In this document: in pieces, positions 1 to 7,254 of the stretch
Layout of the letters: each line of letters opens with the position of its first letter
Position numbering within the stretch: position 1 is the first letter of the stretch
Origin: an uncultured Dechloromonas sp.
GTDB lineage: Bacteria; Pseudomonadota; Gammaproteobacteria; Burkholderiales; Rhodocyclaceae
Direction: 5' to 3'
DNA length: 19,462 bases
Assembly: GCA_937996725.1 (NCBI GenBank)
Contig: CALKUR010000061.1
Location: forward strand, 1 to 19,462
The notes under the pieces: generated by a model
What the model was told of the DNA's origin: nothing
What the model saw: the letters and a program-made list of their open reading frames with translations, nothing else
Database searches by the model: none
Made by a program: the position numbers and the translations under genes

Positions 1-420
1 GTCGACACCCTGGAAACCGGCGACGATAACGACGCGGCCAGCCTTGAGGTCTTTGCGCATCGGGGCATCGTCAATCGACAGGATGCGCGCCTTCATGTGG
101 CTGTCATCCGTCAGGATCTTGACCTGGCCGCCGGTGTAGCTGACGGCGTCAACGCCAATTTCCTTGAGCGCCATGGCCAACAGACCAATAGTGACTTGCT
201 CACCGGTGGAGAGGATGACATCCATCTCGCGCGGATCGGGATTATCTTGGAGGGCTTTTGCCAGCGCGATCAGGCGGTTGGTTTCGCCGCTCATGGCGGA
301 AACGACCACCACGACGTCGTGGCCGTCTTTGCGGAAGGCCGCAATACGACGGGCGACGTTCTGGATGCGCTCGGGATTGGCGACGGAGGTACCGCCGTAT
401 TTCTGAACGATGAGAGCCAT
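1..420 (-). CDS. lysC: Aspartate kinase, N-terminal part (cut by window edge)
   Basis: Aspartate kinase phosphorylates L-aspartate, the first step of the lysine, threonine and methionine pathway. The reverse complement gives 140 codons from an ATG at 420, opening MALIVQKYGGTSVANPERIQ. The KYGGTS phosphate-binding motif lies at residues 7-12, followed by the VVVSAM and STGEQV segments typical of the amino-acid kinase fold. The gene runs off the window, so the rest of the kinase domain and the regulatory ACT domains are not visible. A weak ribosome-binding stretch (GGTAAG) sits about 8 bases before the start, and a TATAAT box lies a little further upstream. The gene is divergent from the small DNA-binding gene at 611. 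Asd, the next enzyme of the pathway, is encoded at the other end of the window. The family call is secure; only completeness is unknown. Confidence 0.96.
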   Translation of the reverse strand, partial: MALIVQKYGGTSVANPERIQNVARRIAAFRKDGHDVVVVVSAMSGETNRLIALAKALQDNPDPREMDVILSTGEQVTIGLLAMALKEIGVDAVSYTGGQVKILTDDSHMKARILSIDDAPMRKDLKAGRVVIVAGFQGVD

Positions 421-457
421 CAGTGAGTCTTACCAAAGGTTGAACAAAACGCCGGAA

Positions 458-463
458 ATTATA
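458..463 (-). promoter_or_regulatory. Putative lysC promoter -10 box
   Basis: On the minus strand this reads TATAAT, a perfect consensus -10 hexamer. A start near 451 would give a leader of about 30 nt before the lysC ATG at 420. No good -35 hexamer is visible at 16-18 bases, so the call rests on the -10 box and its position. Confidence 0.5.
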
Positions 464-495
464 GCCTAGTTTCGGCGCAAACCCGCACCTGTTAT

Positions 496-505
496 GGCTT
501 AAGCC
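496..505. promoter_or_regulatory. Palindrome between lysC and the XRE gene, possible operator
   Basis: GGCTTAAGCC is a perfect 10-bp palindrome in the 190-bp divergent intergenic region, between the two putative promoters. A second short inverted repeat, GCAC-N7-GTGC, lies at 537-551 just upstream of the -35 box of the XRE gene. XRE-type proteins commonly bind such sites near their own promoter, but a chance palindrome of this length is also possible. Confidence 0.25.
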
Positions 506-559
506 GTGGTGTGCCGATGGCCAAATATGTGGCGATGCACCATTTTAGTGCGGTTAAAT

Positions 560-587
560 TTGACATTACGCAAAGCCTGCCTACATT
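560..587 (+). promoter_or_regulatory. Sigma-70-type promoter of the XRE gene
   Basis: A perfect TTGACA (560-565) is followed after 16 bases by TACATT (582-587). Transcription would begin near 594, giving a leader of about 17 nt. The ribosome-binding site GGGAG (599-603) sits 7 bases before the ATG at 611. All three elements are well placed relative to each other. Confidence 0.7.
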
Positions 588-610
588 GAAGAGTAAGTGG
601 GAGACAAAAA

Positions 611-958
611 ATGAACACGCCAAATAAGCAGCGGTTCAAGAATACGGGGGGAGTTCAGGGGAAACTTGTGCCCTTGAAAGGCATGCTGAAGATGCCTCCC
701 AAAGAACTTAGGCTCCAGCTTGGACTGACGCAAGCCGACTTCTGGTCACCGGTGGGAATTTCGCAAAGCGGTGGCTCGCGTTATGAGTCTGGCAGGAAGC
801 TGCCGGCCGCGACCAGTGCCCTGCTCCACCTGGTGCACATTGAAGGCCTAGATATCAATCAACTTAACGGCGATGATTTCCGGGTGGGCAGGCAACTTCG
901 CGAAACCGATCCAGCGGCGCATGCCGCGCTGTTGGCTAAAATCGGCAAGAACGCGTAG
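611..958 (+). CDS. Small XRE-like helix-turn-helix DNA-binding protein
   Basis: This 115-residue protein carries one helix-turn-helix region at about residues 30-65. It reads LRLQLGLTQADFWSPVGISQ, then GGSRYESGRKLP. The LTQ...F...G.SQ...RYE.GR pattern is that of Cro/C1-like (XRE) regulators. The first 28 residues are basic and probably disordered, and the C-terminal part after about residue 85 is helical and charged. The start is well supported by GGGAG 7 bases upstream and a strong promoter. The gene stands alone: it is divergent from lysC and ends 4 bases from the converging radical SAM gene. Its target is unknown. Autoregulation, or an effect on the adjacent lysC, is inference from position only. 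The RYESGRxxP end of the HTH suggests a family of short stand-alone betaproteobacterial regulators rather than a phage repressor with a peptidase domain. Confidence 0.85.
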   Translation: MNTPNKQRFKNTGGVQGKLVPLKGMLKMPPKELRLQLGLTQADFWSPVGISQSGGSRYESGRKLPAATSALLHLVHIEGLDINQLNGDDFRVGRQLRETDPAAHAALLAKIGKNA

Positions 959-962
959 TTCG

Positions 963-1823
963 TCAGGCGCTCACCTGCACGGTTACCCCGGTGGCGCGGA
1001 TTTTGTCGGCCCAAGCGTCCATGGTGGGTGCGTTCAAGGCGGTGAGGTGTGGTGCCTCAGGCTGTAACGATGGACGCGCCAAGCCGTAGAGATGCACACC
1101 TTGGATCTGGTGGGCGTTACGCGCCACAAAGTCGAGGTAGGCCGCTTCGTCTTCCGCACCCGGTGCTTGGCCATCCCAAGCAAGCCAGCAAGTTTGTAGC
1201 CAAACGGGTGCCAAGGTGCAGGCCACATCCAGGCGATGCTGGATCTGCTCGGGTTTGTAACTGATGCCGTTGATCTGTTTCATGGATTCCGGCAGCAGAC
1301 GGTCGACTTTGAACCAAACCACCCCACCCGCATCGGCCAGTGCTTTGACGCCAGCTTGTACTTCCGGGCGCAGCATGAGGCTACCGTTGGTAATGAGCAC
1401 GAGTGGAATATGGAGGCCATGCGCGTCGCGCTGGCGGCGGGCAATTTCAACGGCGTCCAGAAACTGCGGCGAGCTGGTCGGCTCACCATTACCGGAAAAC
1501 GCGATGTCGCGGATCTGGCGCAACGACTCTGGGGTATCCGGCGGAATCATGGGGCTGAGCGCCGGGTTGTCCAGCAAGCCTTTCAGTTCGGCTTCGAGGC
1601 GCGCTAGATTCACTTCAGGCGCATCGCCTCGATGTAGCCCGGGCACCTGACAATAGGCACAGGCCCAGTTGCAGGCGTTATTGGTATTGAGATTAATGCC
1701 AATCGAGATGCCCTGCATGCGGCGCGACAACACTGGATACACGTAGGTCAGATTCAGAAAATCCGGGTCGTGGTCGCTGAAGGTCAGCCATTTCACGGTA
1801 ACAGGTGGCTTCGGGTCGGTCAT
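963..1823 (-). CDS. Radical SAM protein (COG0731/wyosine-synthase-like)
   Basis: A 286-residue radical SAM enzyme. The cluster-binding motif CNWACAYC (Cys51, Cys55, Cys58; CX3CX2C) follows the segment GISIGINLNTNN. The GxGEP-type SAM-binding motif appears as SGNGEPTSSP, followed by the strand LVLITNGSLM and the segment VVWFKVDRLLPE. This combination resembles the COG0731 group related to archaeal TYW1, not the usual QueE. The substrate cannot be read from the sequence. I chose the ATG at 1823 because the longer reading starts at an upstream TTG (1838) that adds only five unlikely residues. No strong ribosome-binding site is present for either start. The gene is divergent from queD, and the two may share a function in tRNA modification. 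It ends 4 bases from the converging XRE gene. Confidence 0.85.
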   Translation of the reverse strand: MTDPKPPVTVKWLTFSDHDPDFLNLTYVYPVLSRRMQGISIGINLNTNNACNWACAYCQVPGLHRGDAPEVNLARLEAELKGLLDNPALSPMIPPDTPESLRQIRDIAFSGNGEPTSSPQFLDAVEIARRQRDAHGLHIPLVLITNGSLMLRPEVQAGVKALADAGGVVWFKVDRLLPESMKQINGISYKPEQIQHRLDVACTLAPVWLQTCWLAWDGQAPGAEDEAAYLDFVARNAHQIQGVHLYGLARPSLQPEAPHLTALNAPTMDAWADKIRATGVTVQVSA

Positions 1824-1830
1824 GCGCCAA

Positions 1831-1839
1831 TGATACAAT
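1831..1839 (+). promoter_or_regulatory. Extended -10 promoter for queD
   Basis: TGATACAAT matches the extended -10 pattern TGnTAnAAT. A start near 1846 would give a 30-nt leader before the queD ATG at 1876. No good -35 hexamer is seen, which is usual for extended -10 promoters. The box overlaps the start region of the divergent radical SAM gene, so the two genes may compete for polymerase. Confidence 0.5.
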
Positions 1840-1875
1840 CATGGCCTTGATTTAAACCGGAATTTGCCAGAAGTC

Positions 1876-2343
1876 ATGCGCATTACACGCCGGCTGGAAT
1901 TTGACGCCGGCCACCGCATCCCCGATCACCGCAGCCAGTGCCGTCATTTGCACGGGCATCGTTACGCCATGGAGATCACGCTCTCCGGCGACGTGATCGA
2001 AAAATCCGGCGACCCGGCCAATGGCATGGTGATGGATTTTGGGGATATCAAAACCATCGCCCTGCGCGAAGTCGTCGATCAATGGGATCACGCATTTCTG
2101 GTCTATCAGGGCGACACCGAAATCGTACTGCTGCTGGAAAAGATTCCCGAGCACAAAACAGTGATTCTCGATGTGGTGCCAACGGCCGAGAATCTGGCTA
2201 TGGTTGCCTTCCGGGCCTTAGAACCGCATTACACGCACGCCTACGGCAACAACCTCAAACTGGAACGCGTGCGCCTATACGAAACGCCCAACTGCTGGGC
2301 CGATGCCATCGCACCGATCGACTTCATCGAACCAAAGCCCTGA
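1876..2343 (+). CDS. queD: 6-carboxy-5,6,7,8-tetrahydropterin synthase
   Basis: QueD converts 7,8-dihydroneopterin triphosphate to 6-carboxytetrahydropterin on the way to the 7-deazaguanine base of queuosine in tRNA. The 155-residue product has the expected zinc ligands His13, His26 and His28 and the catalytic Cys22 in FDAGHRIPDH and SQCRHLHGH. It also has the conserved WDHAFL segment, the VVPTAENLA segment and the terminal LERVRLYETPNCWADA. I chose the ATG at 1876, giving MRITRRLEFDAGH, over an upstream in-frame TTG at 1864, because family members start immediately before this segment. No queC, queE or queF is in the window. The only neighbour with a possible link is the divergent radical SAM gene. 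It converges on the PGDYG gene with a 13-bp gap and no obvious terminator. Confidence 0.95.
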   Translation: MRITRRLEFDAGHRIPDHRSQCRHLHGHRYAMEITLSGDVIEKSGDPANGMVMDFGDIKTIALREVVDQWDHAFLVYQGDTEIVLLLEKIPEHKTVILDVVPTAENLAMVAFRALEPHYTHAYGNNLKLERVRLYETPNCWADAIAPIDFIEPKP

Positions 2344-2356
2344 GTCGAGCCTGCCT

Positions 2357-2785
2357 TTAGTCAACCTTTTGGTAGACGCGTTCGAAGCGGGTTTTACCGC
2401 ACACCCCGAAATCCCCCGGCCCATACTGCATGAGCCAATCCCCTGCTTCGCCCCGTAATACATCACGACCGGCAGAACGCGCGGCAGTGAATGCTTCATG
2501 GATCTGTTTGGCGAGTACTGGCACCGGCTTAGCCGTGTAGTGGCCATCTTGCCCATCGGTCGTTGGTGCAACGGCCTGATATTTAGCGTCGAAGCGATGT
2601 CGATCGACACTCCAGCGGTCACCGGTGCAGCCGGTGATGATGGCGTCCCCAATTTGGTACTTATTCGGCCCCTCTAGGCTGATGAGTTCCCCAGGTGCTT
2701 GGGCAAACAGCACCTGGACGACTTCCGTCTTAAGATAACGCCCTGCCATTGGATCTTGCGTGAGATCGATGCACTCCAGATGCAT
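2357..2785 (-). CDS. PGDYG-domain protein of unknown function
   Basis: A 142-residue soluble protein with no signal peptide or membrane helix. Its C-terminal segment, WLMQYGPGDFGVCGKTRFER at about residues 117-136, matches the signature of the PGDYG family, here with Phe in place of Tyr. The upstream part contains a beta-rich stretch (ISLEGPNKYQIGDAIITGC) that looks like a small barrel-type fold. The function of the family is unknown. The start at 2785 lies 2 bases after the stop of the acuI-type gene, so the two are almost certainly co-transcribed. Nothing in the context assigns it a specific role beyond that pairing. Confidence 0.75.
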   Translation of the reverse strand: MHLECIDLTQDPMAGRYLKTEVVQVLFAQAPGELISLEGPNKYQIGDAIITGCTGDRWSVDRHRFDAKYQAVAPTTDGQDGHYTAKPVPVLAKQIHEAFTAARSAGRDVLRGEAGDWLMQYGPGDFGVCGKTRFERVYQKVD

Positions 2786-2787
2786 GA

Positions 2788-3771
2788 TTAGCGGTTCACA
2801 TCGACCACGACGCGGCCGCGCACTTTGCCTTCGAGTAGTTTAGCGCCCACCTCAATGGCTTCGGCAAGGCCGATCTCGGCCGTGTTGGCTTCGAGTTTGG
2901 CGATATCGAGATCGCGGGCCAGACGTTTCCAGGCTTCGATACGCTTTTCCGCCGGTGCCATGACGCTGTCAATCCCGTAGAGCGTCACGCCACGCAGGAT
3001 GAACGGCATTACGGTCGACGGAAAATCGGCACCGCCGGCGAGCCCGCACGCGGCTACCGCGCCGTTGTATTTGGTGGTGGCGCAGGCATTGGCCAGCGTG
3101 GTGCTACCGACGGAATCAACAACCCCTGCCCAGCGTTCTTTGCCCAGCGGCTTACCTGGTTCAGACAATTCTTTGCGGTCAATGATGCCGGCAGCACCGA
3201 GTGCTTTCAGGTGAGGCTCTTCTTCCGGACGGCCGGTCGATGCAATCACGGTGTAACCCAGTTTGGCCAGCAGCATGATGGCGACACTACCCACACCCCC
3301 ATTGGCCCCGGTAACGAGGATCTCGCCATCCGCCGGTTTGATGCCATGCTTTTCTAGGGCGAGTACGCAGAGCATGGCGGTGTAACCGGCGGTACCGATG
3401 GCCATGGCCTGACGCTCACTAAAGGTCGGCGGCAGCGGTACCAGCCAGTCGCCTTTGAGGCGCGCCTTCTGACCCAGGCAACCGCTATGCGTTTCGCCAA
3501 CGCCCCAGCCATTCAATACGACTTTGTCGCCGGTCTTCCAGCACGGGTGGTTACTTTCGATCACGGTGCCAGCCAGGTCGATACCGGGCGTGAGCGGAAA
3601 CTTACGCACCACCGGGCCTTTGCCCGTGATGGCCAGGCCATCTTTGTAATTCAGCGTGCTGAAGGCGACCTGAACGGTCACATCGCCTTCCGGTAGTTGC
3701 GATTCGTCGAGTTCTTTGAGCTCGGTACGGTAGCCGGCATCGTCTTTGTTGATCTGTAGGGCGCGGTACAT
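2788..3771 (-). CDS. acuI: AcuI/YhdH-type NADPH-dependent acrylyl-CoA reductase
   Basis: A 327-residue medium-chain dehydrogenase/reductase. Members of the AcuI/YhdH branch reduce acrylyl-CoA to propionyl-CoA with NADPH, protecting against this reactive thioester. The sequence shows the N-terminal GroES-like domain (STLNYKDGLAITGKGPVVRK, then TPGIDLAGTV) and the nucleotide-binding motif GANGGVGSVA. It also has the lineage segments GWGVGETHSGCLGQKARLKG and AIGTAGYTAMLCVLALE. The structural-zinc cysteine cluster of alcohol dehydrogenases is absent, as expected. I start at the ATG at 3771 (MYRALQINKDD) because it is preceded by GGAG at 7 bases and matches family starts; the frame opens ten codons earlier. 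It has its own putative promoter just after the tRNA terminator and leads into the PGDYG gene. Substrate specificity is inferred from the family only. Confidence 0.88.
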   Translation of the reverse strand: MYRALQINKDDAGYRTELKELDESQLPEGDVTVQVAFSTLNYKDGLAITGKGPVVRKFPLTPGIDLAGTVIESNHPCWKTGDKVVLNGWGVGETHSGCLGQKARLKGDWLVPLPPTFSERQAMAIGTAGYTAMLCVLALEKHGIKPADGEILVTGANGGVGSVAIMLLAKLGYTVIASTGRPEEEPHLKALGAAGIIDRKELSEPGKPLGKERWAGVVDSVGSTTLANACATTKYNGAVAACGLAGGADFPSTVMPFILRGVTLYGIDSVMAPAEKRIEAWKRLARDLDIAKLEANTAEIGLAEAIEVGAKLLEGKVRGRVVVDVNR

Positions 3772-3801
3772 GGCAAGTCTCCGTGAGGCAGTTATGGGCA
3801 C

Positions 3802-3829
3802 ATTCTAAGACGCCAGCGGCGAGATGCAA
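3802..3829 (-). promoter_or_regulatory. Putative promoter of the acuI-PGDYG unit
   Basis: On the minus strand a TTGCAT box (3829-3824) precedes TAGAAT (3807-3802) with a 16-base spacer. The predicted start near 3796 gives a leader of about 25 nt to the ATG at 3771. The promoter lies directly downstream of the tRNA-Ser terminator, as would be needed for separate transcription of acuI. The -35 box is weak. Confidence 0.5.
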
Positions 3830-3842
3830 GACGCGTTGCCGC

Positions 3843-3878
3843 AAAAGAAAACGGCCCGGAGTATGACCTCCGAGCCGT
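3843..3878 (-). terminator. Rho-independent terminator after tRNA-Ser
   Basis: On the minus strand, ACGGC-T-CGGAG pairs with CTCCG-G-GCCGT around a loop of about six bases. It is followed by TTTCTTTT. The stem spans 3851-3878 and the T-tract 3843-3850. It lies 7 bases beyond the 3' end of the tRNA. Confidence 0.88.
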
Positions 3879-3885
3879 GATGTTC

Positions 3886-3975
3886 TGGCGGGTCCGGTGA
3901 GATTCGAACTCACGGTAGGCTCACACCTACGGCGGTTTTCAAGACCGCTGCCTTAAACCACTCGGCCACAGACCC
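3886..3975 (-). tRNA. tRNA-Ser (anticodon UGA)
   Basis: A complete 90-nt class II tRNA on the minus strand. The acceptor arms GGGTCTG and CGGACCC pair with one G-U. The anticodon stem GCGGT/ACCGC encloses the loop CTTGAAA, giving anticodon UGA, which reads UCA-type serine codons. A long variable arm (GTAGGTGTGAGCCTAC) and the T arm GTGAG-TTCGAAT-CTCAC are present. The discriminator base is G and the CCA end is encoded. It begins 25 bp after the stop of the helicase gene and is followed by a strong terminator. Its promoter is unclear: a TAGAAT lies at 4000-3995 but has no good -35, so read-through from the helicase transcript is possible. Confidence 0.97.
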
Positions 3976-4000
3976 TATGTTTGATGCAGGCGAAATTCTA

Positions 4001-5956
4001 TCAGGTTGATTCACTCTTCGGCGGCCGAGAACGACGCGGACCACCCGTACCGGTACGGCTGCGGAATGGCTTGGCCCCCGAACCGGCCGGACGTGGACCC
4101 GAAGGCTTCTGCCCGCCACCAGGCTTGGCACCCTGATAACCACCACCGGCGCTCTGGCCGCCACGGAAAGATTTACTGCCGGCGGACTTGCCCGGACCCT
4201 TGGCGAACGGCTTTTTGCCACGGTGGTTTTTACGCAGGCTCTTAAGCGCCGGCATGCCGGCCAACTCGCGATGAAGGTTACGGTCTTCGCGCGCTTCACG
4301 ACGGAACTCGCTGACGATGTCGCGCACGTGCGCGTTCGCACCCCGCGGTTGGCGATCGTCGTCTTCCCAGGCTTCGTCATCGTCGATGAATTGCAACGCG
4401 GTCAACGGATCGGTTTCGCCCGGTGCCAGACTATTACCGTTGTACATGGCATCGAGAATGTAGAGTTTTTCTTCGGGCAAGCTTTCCCAGGGATCGCGAT
4501 CATCGGGGAAATACGGCTGCGCATCGGGGTCACGCGGTTTTCGGCCACGCGGTGGACGCTGGTTGGCTTGCTGACGGGCATACAACCAGGCTTCGCCTTC
4601 CTGGCGGGCCTTGGCATCTTCATCCAGTTCCACGGGTTGGCGATCATCATCGGTTTCGTCGAACTCACCGTTGTCCGTACCCTCTTCACCACCCTCGCCG
4701 CCTTCACTACCTTCGGCTGCTTGAGGTCGTGCATTGCGTGGGTCGGCCGCGTACTTTGCGGCTTGTTCGGCCTGATACTCGGCCAGCGCCTCTGGCGACA
4801 TGGGCTCGAAGCCCGGAATGATTTCGGGTTGTATCGAATGACCTAGCAAGCGCTCAATCGACTTCACCAGCACGGCATCGTCGTGCGTCACAAAGGCGAT
4901 GGTGTCGCCGATGCGACCCTCTTCGCCATTCAAAACCCGATTCAGGCGCGATGGGTAATCATCAGGCACGCCGGGCAGATCGTAATGGACGATCCGTTGA
5001 ATACCGTCCATATCGAAGCCACGCACGGCCATATCGGTCGTAACCAATGCGTTGAGTTGGTTGTTCTGGAACTCGTCGAGCGCACGCCCACGTGGCTGTT
5101 GCCCGCGATGCGCATGCAAGGCAAATGCCGTGATGCCGCTCTTGGCCAATTTACGCGCCAGACCTTCGGCACCAAATTTGGTGCGGGCAAAAACCAACGA
5201 ACGCGGCCAGCCTTCGTCTTTGAACAGTTGTGCCATCAGCTCGCGCTTGCGATGCGGGTCGCAGGCAATAAAGCGCTGGTGGACTTGCGAGGTGACATCG
5301 TCCCCCCGATCAATAATGACTTCTTCCGGGTAACTGAGCAGGCCGTTGGCGAAGCTACGAATATCGTCGCCCAGCGAACTGGCCAACACAACGGTCTGGC
5401 ATGCCGTCGGCAACAGGGGATACAAGCGCTCTAGTTCTGCAGCCTGCCCCATGTCCATCATGCGGTCGACTTCATCAAAGACCAGGACTTTGACGCTATC
5501 AAGATTGACGTGACCCTGGCCCAGATGGTCGAGCAAACGACCGGGCGTCGCGATCAGCACATCGAGGCCGCGTTGTAGCGCCTGCACCTGCGGGTGCATG
5601 CTGACGCCACCGTAGACGGCGAAAGAATAGAAGTTGTCGTGACGACCATAGGTACGGAACGCATCAAGCACTTGCAGCGCTACTTCACGCGTCGGCACCA
5701 ACACCAAGACGCGCGGCCCACGGCCAGCCACTTGCGTGAGCGCCGCGTCTTCCCGTTGCAGCAGATCCAACGTGGGGATGGCATAACCGACCGCTTTACC
5801 GGCACCCGCGGGTACACCGACCAGCACATCTTTGCCGGTCAGAATGAGCGGGATCAGCGCAGCCTGTACCGGCGTAGGCGTCAATGCCCCGGTGGTATCG
5901 GCATCCTGAATCGCCTTGAGACGCGATTCACTCAGTGAGAATTGTTCAAAAGACAT
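4001..5956 (-). CDS. DEAD-box-like RNA helicase with degenerate ATPase motifs
   Basis: A 651-residue RhlE-like protein. The core fills about residues 1-385, followed by a long acidic, glycine-rich and finally basic Gly/Arg/Lys tail. Intact motifs are the Q motif (TPTPVQ, 26-31), PTRE (88-91), TPGRL (137-141), the DE pair of motif II, and motif V (TTDMAVRGFD). Several others are altered. The Walker A region is AGAGKA (50-55) instead of xTGxGKT. Motif II is DEVD (161-164) instead of DEAD. Motif III is ASS (192-194) instead of SAT. Motif VI reads SRLNRVLN in place of HRxGRxGR. The frame is open throughout, so this is not a recent pseudogene. I start at the ATG at 5956 (MSFEQFSL) because GAGGG lies 8 bases upstream; ATGs at 5962, 5971 and 5983 are in frame. 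It may act as a weak or non-hydrolysing RNA-binding factor. The tRNA-Ser follows 25 bp downstream. Confidence 0.9.
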   Translation of the reverse strand: MSFEQFSLSESRLKAIQDADTTGALTPTPVQAALIPLILTGKDVLVGVPAGAGKAVGYAIPTLDLLQREDAALTQVAGRGPRVLVLVPTREVALQVLDAFRTYGRHDNFYSFAVYGGVSMHPQVQALQRGLDVLIATPGRLLDHLGQGHVNLDSVKVLVFDEVDRMMDMGQAAELERLYPLLPTACQTVVLASSLGDDIRSFANGLLSYPEEVIIDRGDDVTSQVHQRFIACDPHRKRELMAQLFKDEGWPRSLVFARTKFGAEGLARKLAKSGITAFALHAHRGQQPRGRALDEFQNNQLNALVTTDMAVRGFDMDGIQRIVHYDLPGVPDDYPSRLNRVLNGEEGRIGDTIAFVTHDDAVLVKSIERLLGHSIQPEIIPGFEPMSPEALAEYQAEQAAKYAADPRNARPQAAEGSEGGEGGEEGTDNGEFDETDDDRQPVELDEDAKARQEGEAWLYARQQANQRPPRGRKPRDPDAQPYFPDDRDPWESLPEEKLYILDAMYNGNSLAPGETDPLTALQFIDDDEAWEDDDRQPRGANAHVRDIVSEFRREAREDRNLHRELAGMPALKSLRKNHRGKKPFAKGPGKSAGSKSFRGGQSAGGGYQGAKPGGGQKPSGPRPAGSGAKPFRSRTGTGGPRRSRPPKSEST

Positions 5957-6004
5957 CGTCATGGCCCTCATGGGCGAGCGCATTGGCGCAAATAAATATC
6001 AGAT

Positions 6005-6037
6005 CAGGAACGGGCTGCGACGTTCGGCACGTTCCTG
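6005..6037 (-). terminator. Inverted repeat after metZ, possible terminator or leader hairpin
   Basis: CAGGAACG (6005-6012) and CGTTCCTG (6030-6037) form a perfect 8-bp stem with a 17-base loop in the metZ-helicase gap. On the minus strand the hairpin is followed by ATCTGATATTTATTTG, which is T-rich but not a clean T-tract. It could end the long purF-metZ transcript. Alternatively it could lie in the 5' leader of the helicase mRNA and act as a regulatory structure. Confidence 0.4.
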
Positions 6038-6045
6038 CGAATCAA

Positions 6046-7242
6046 TCAGACAGGAAGACCACGCGACAGGTCGTTGCGGATGTCGTCGACCGACTCCAAG
6101 CCCACAGCCAGACGCAGCAGATTATCTTTGATGCCTGCAGCGGCACGGGCTTCCGGTGTAATACGACCATGAGTCGTCGTGGCCGGATGCGTGAGCGTTG
6201 TACGGGTATCACCCAGATTGGCGGTAATCGACAACAACTGACAGGAGTCTACCACACGCCAAGCGGCATCTTTGCCACCCTTGACCTCAAAGCTGACGAT
6301 CGCGCCCCCACCCGACTGCTGGCGCTGAGCCAGTTCATACTGCGGGTGCGACGGCAGACCAGGGTAGTAAACGCGTTCAACGGCGGGATGGGCCTCTAGC
6401 CAACGGGCCAGCTCAAGCGCCGAAGCCGACTGGGCGCGCATGCGGATGCCCAGCGTTTCCAGACCCTTGCCGAGTACCCAGGCATTAAAGGCAGACAGGG
6501 TCGGCCCCGTCGTGCGCAGGAAGACAAAAACCTTCTCGATGATGGCCTTATTGGCGCAGACAGCACCGCCCAGGACACGGCCCTGACCATCCAGATACTT
6601 GGTCGCTGAATGGACAACGATATCGGCACCCAGGGTCATGGGCTTTTGCAGTACCGGGGTACAGAAGCAGTTATCAACGGCCAGCAGCAGATCGTGCTTT
6701 TTCGCGATGGTCGACAATGCGGCGATATCGCCAATCTCGGTCAGCGGGTTGGACGGTGTTTCGCAGAACAACAGCTTGGTGTTCGGACGCACAGCCGCCG
6801 CCCATTCGGCAGGGTCGGACAGCGACACGAAGGTGGTGTCGATATTGAAGCGCGGCAGTATGGTGCCTAACAGCTGAATGCTGGAACCAAACAGCGACTT
6901 CGAGGCGACGATGTGATCACCCGCACTTAAGTTGGCCATGATCATGGCCGTAATAGCGGCCATGCCACTCGCTGTCGCGATACAGCCTTCGGCACCTTCT
7001 AGTGCAGCAAGGCGCTCTTCAAAGAGGGTGACACTGGGATTGGTGAAACGCGCATAGACATTGCCGTCTTCTTCACCCGAAAACATGACGGCAGCCTGGG
7101 CCGCGTTATCAAAAACGAAACTCGAGGTCAGATACATCGCCTCGCTGTGCTCGCGATGATGCGTACGATCCATCCCGGCACGAACGGCCAAGGTGTCGAT
7201 CGATAGGTCTGCCGGCAGCGGTTTTTTCTTATGTTCGGTCAT
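6046..7242 (-). CDS. metZ: O-succinylhomoserine sulfhydrylase
   Basis: MetZ is a pyridoxal-phosphate enzyme that makes homocysteine directly from O-succinylhomoserine and sulfide. The 398-residue product has the Cys/Met-metabolism fold: YARFTNPSVTLFEERLAALE near the N-terminus, the glycine-rich ATASGMAAI, the CETPSNPL segment, and the cofactor lysine (Lys215) in VHSATKYLDGQGR. The segment GDTRTTLTHPATTTHGR near the C-terminus is typical of MetZ rather than cystathionine gamma-synthase, although the two are hard to separate by sequence alone. Its start lies 12 bases after the purF stop, and purF-metZ adjacency is common in beta- and gammaproteobacteria, which supports the MetZ call. It is the last gene of the long minus-strand run. 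Confidence 0.93.
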   Translation of the reverse strand: MTEHKKKPLPADLSIDTLAVRAGMDRTHHREHSEAMYLTSSFVFDNAAQAAVMFSGEEDGNVYARFTNPSVTLFEERLAALEGAEGCIATASGMAAITAMIMANLSAGDHIVASKSLFGSSIQLLGTILPRFNIDTTFVSLSDPAEWAAAVRPNTKLLFCETPSNPLTEIGDIAALSTIAKKHDLLLAVDNCFCTPVLQKPMTLGADIVVHSATKYLDGQGRVLGGAVCANKAIIEKVFVFLRTTGPTLSAFNAWVLGKGLETLGIRMRAQSASALELARWLEAHPAVERVYYPGLPSHPQYELAQRQQSGGGAIVSFEVKGGKDAAWRVVDSCQLLSITANLGDTRTTLTHPATTTHGRITPEARAAAGIKDNLLRLAVGLESVDDIRNDLSRGLPV

Positions 7243-7254
7243 GATGGCGCTAGT

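Noticed and set aside
1..6. Window begins exactly with GTCGAC, a SalI site
   Set aside because: Could mark a cloning boundary, but the site falls in frame within the lysC coding sequence and the other end shows no such site, so chance is enough.
3886..3975. tRNA-Ser as an integration site of a mobile island
   Set aside because: No integrase, no second copy of the tRNA 3' end and no foreign genes beside it.
4223..4846. 207-codon plus-strand frame opposite the helicase
   Set aside because: Antisense to the conserved helicase tail and core. No ribosome-binding site; its hydrophobic look comes from reading acidic and Gly codons in reverse.
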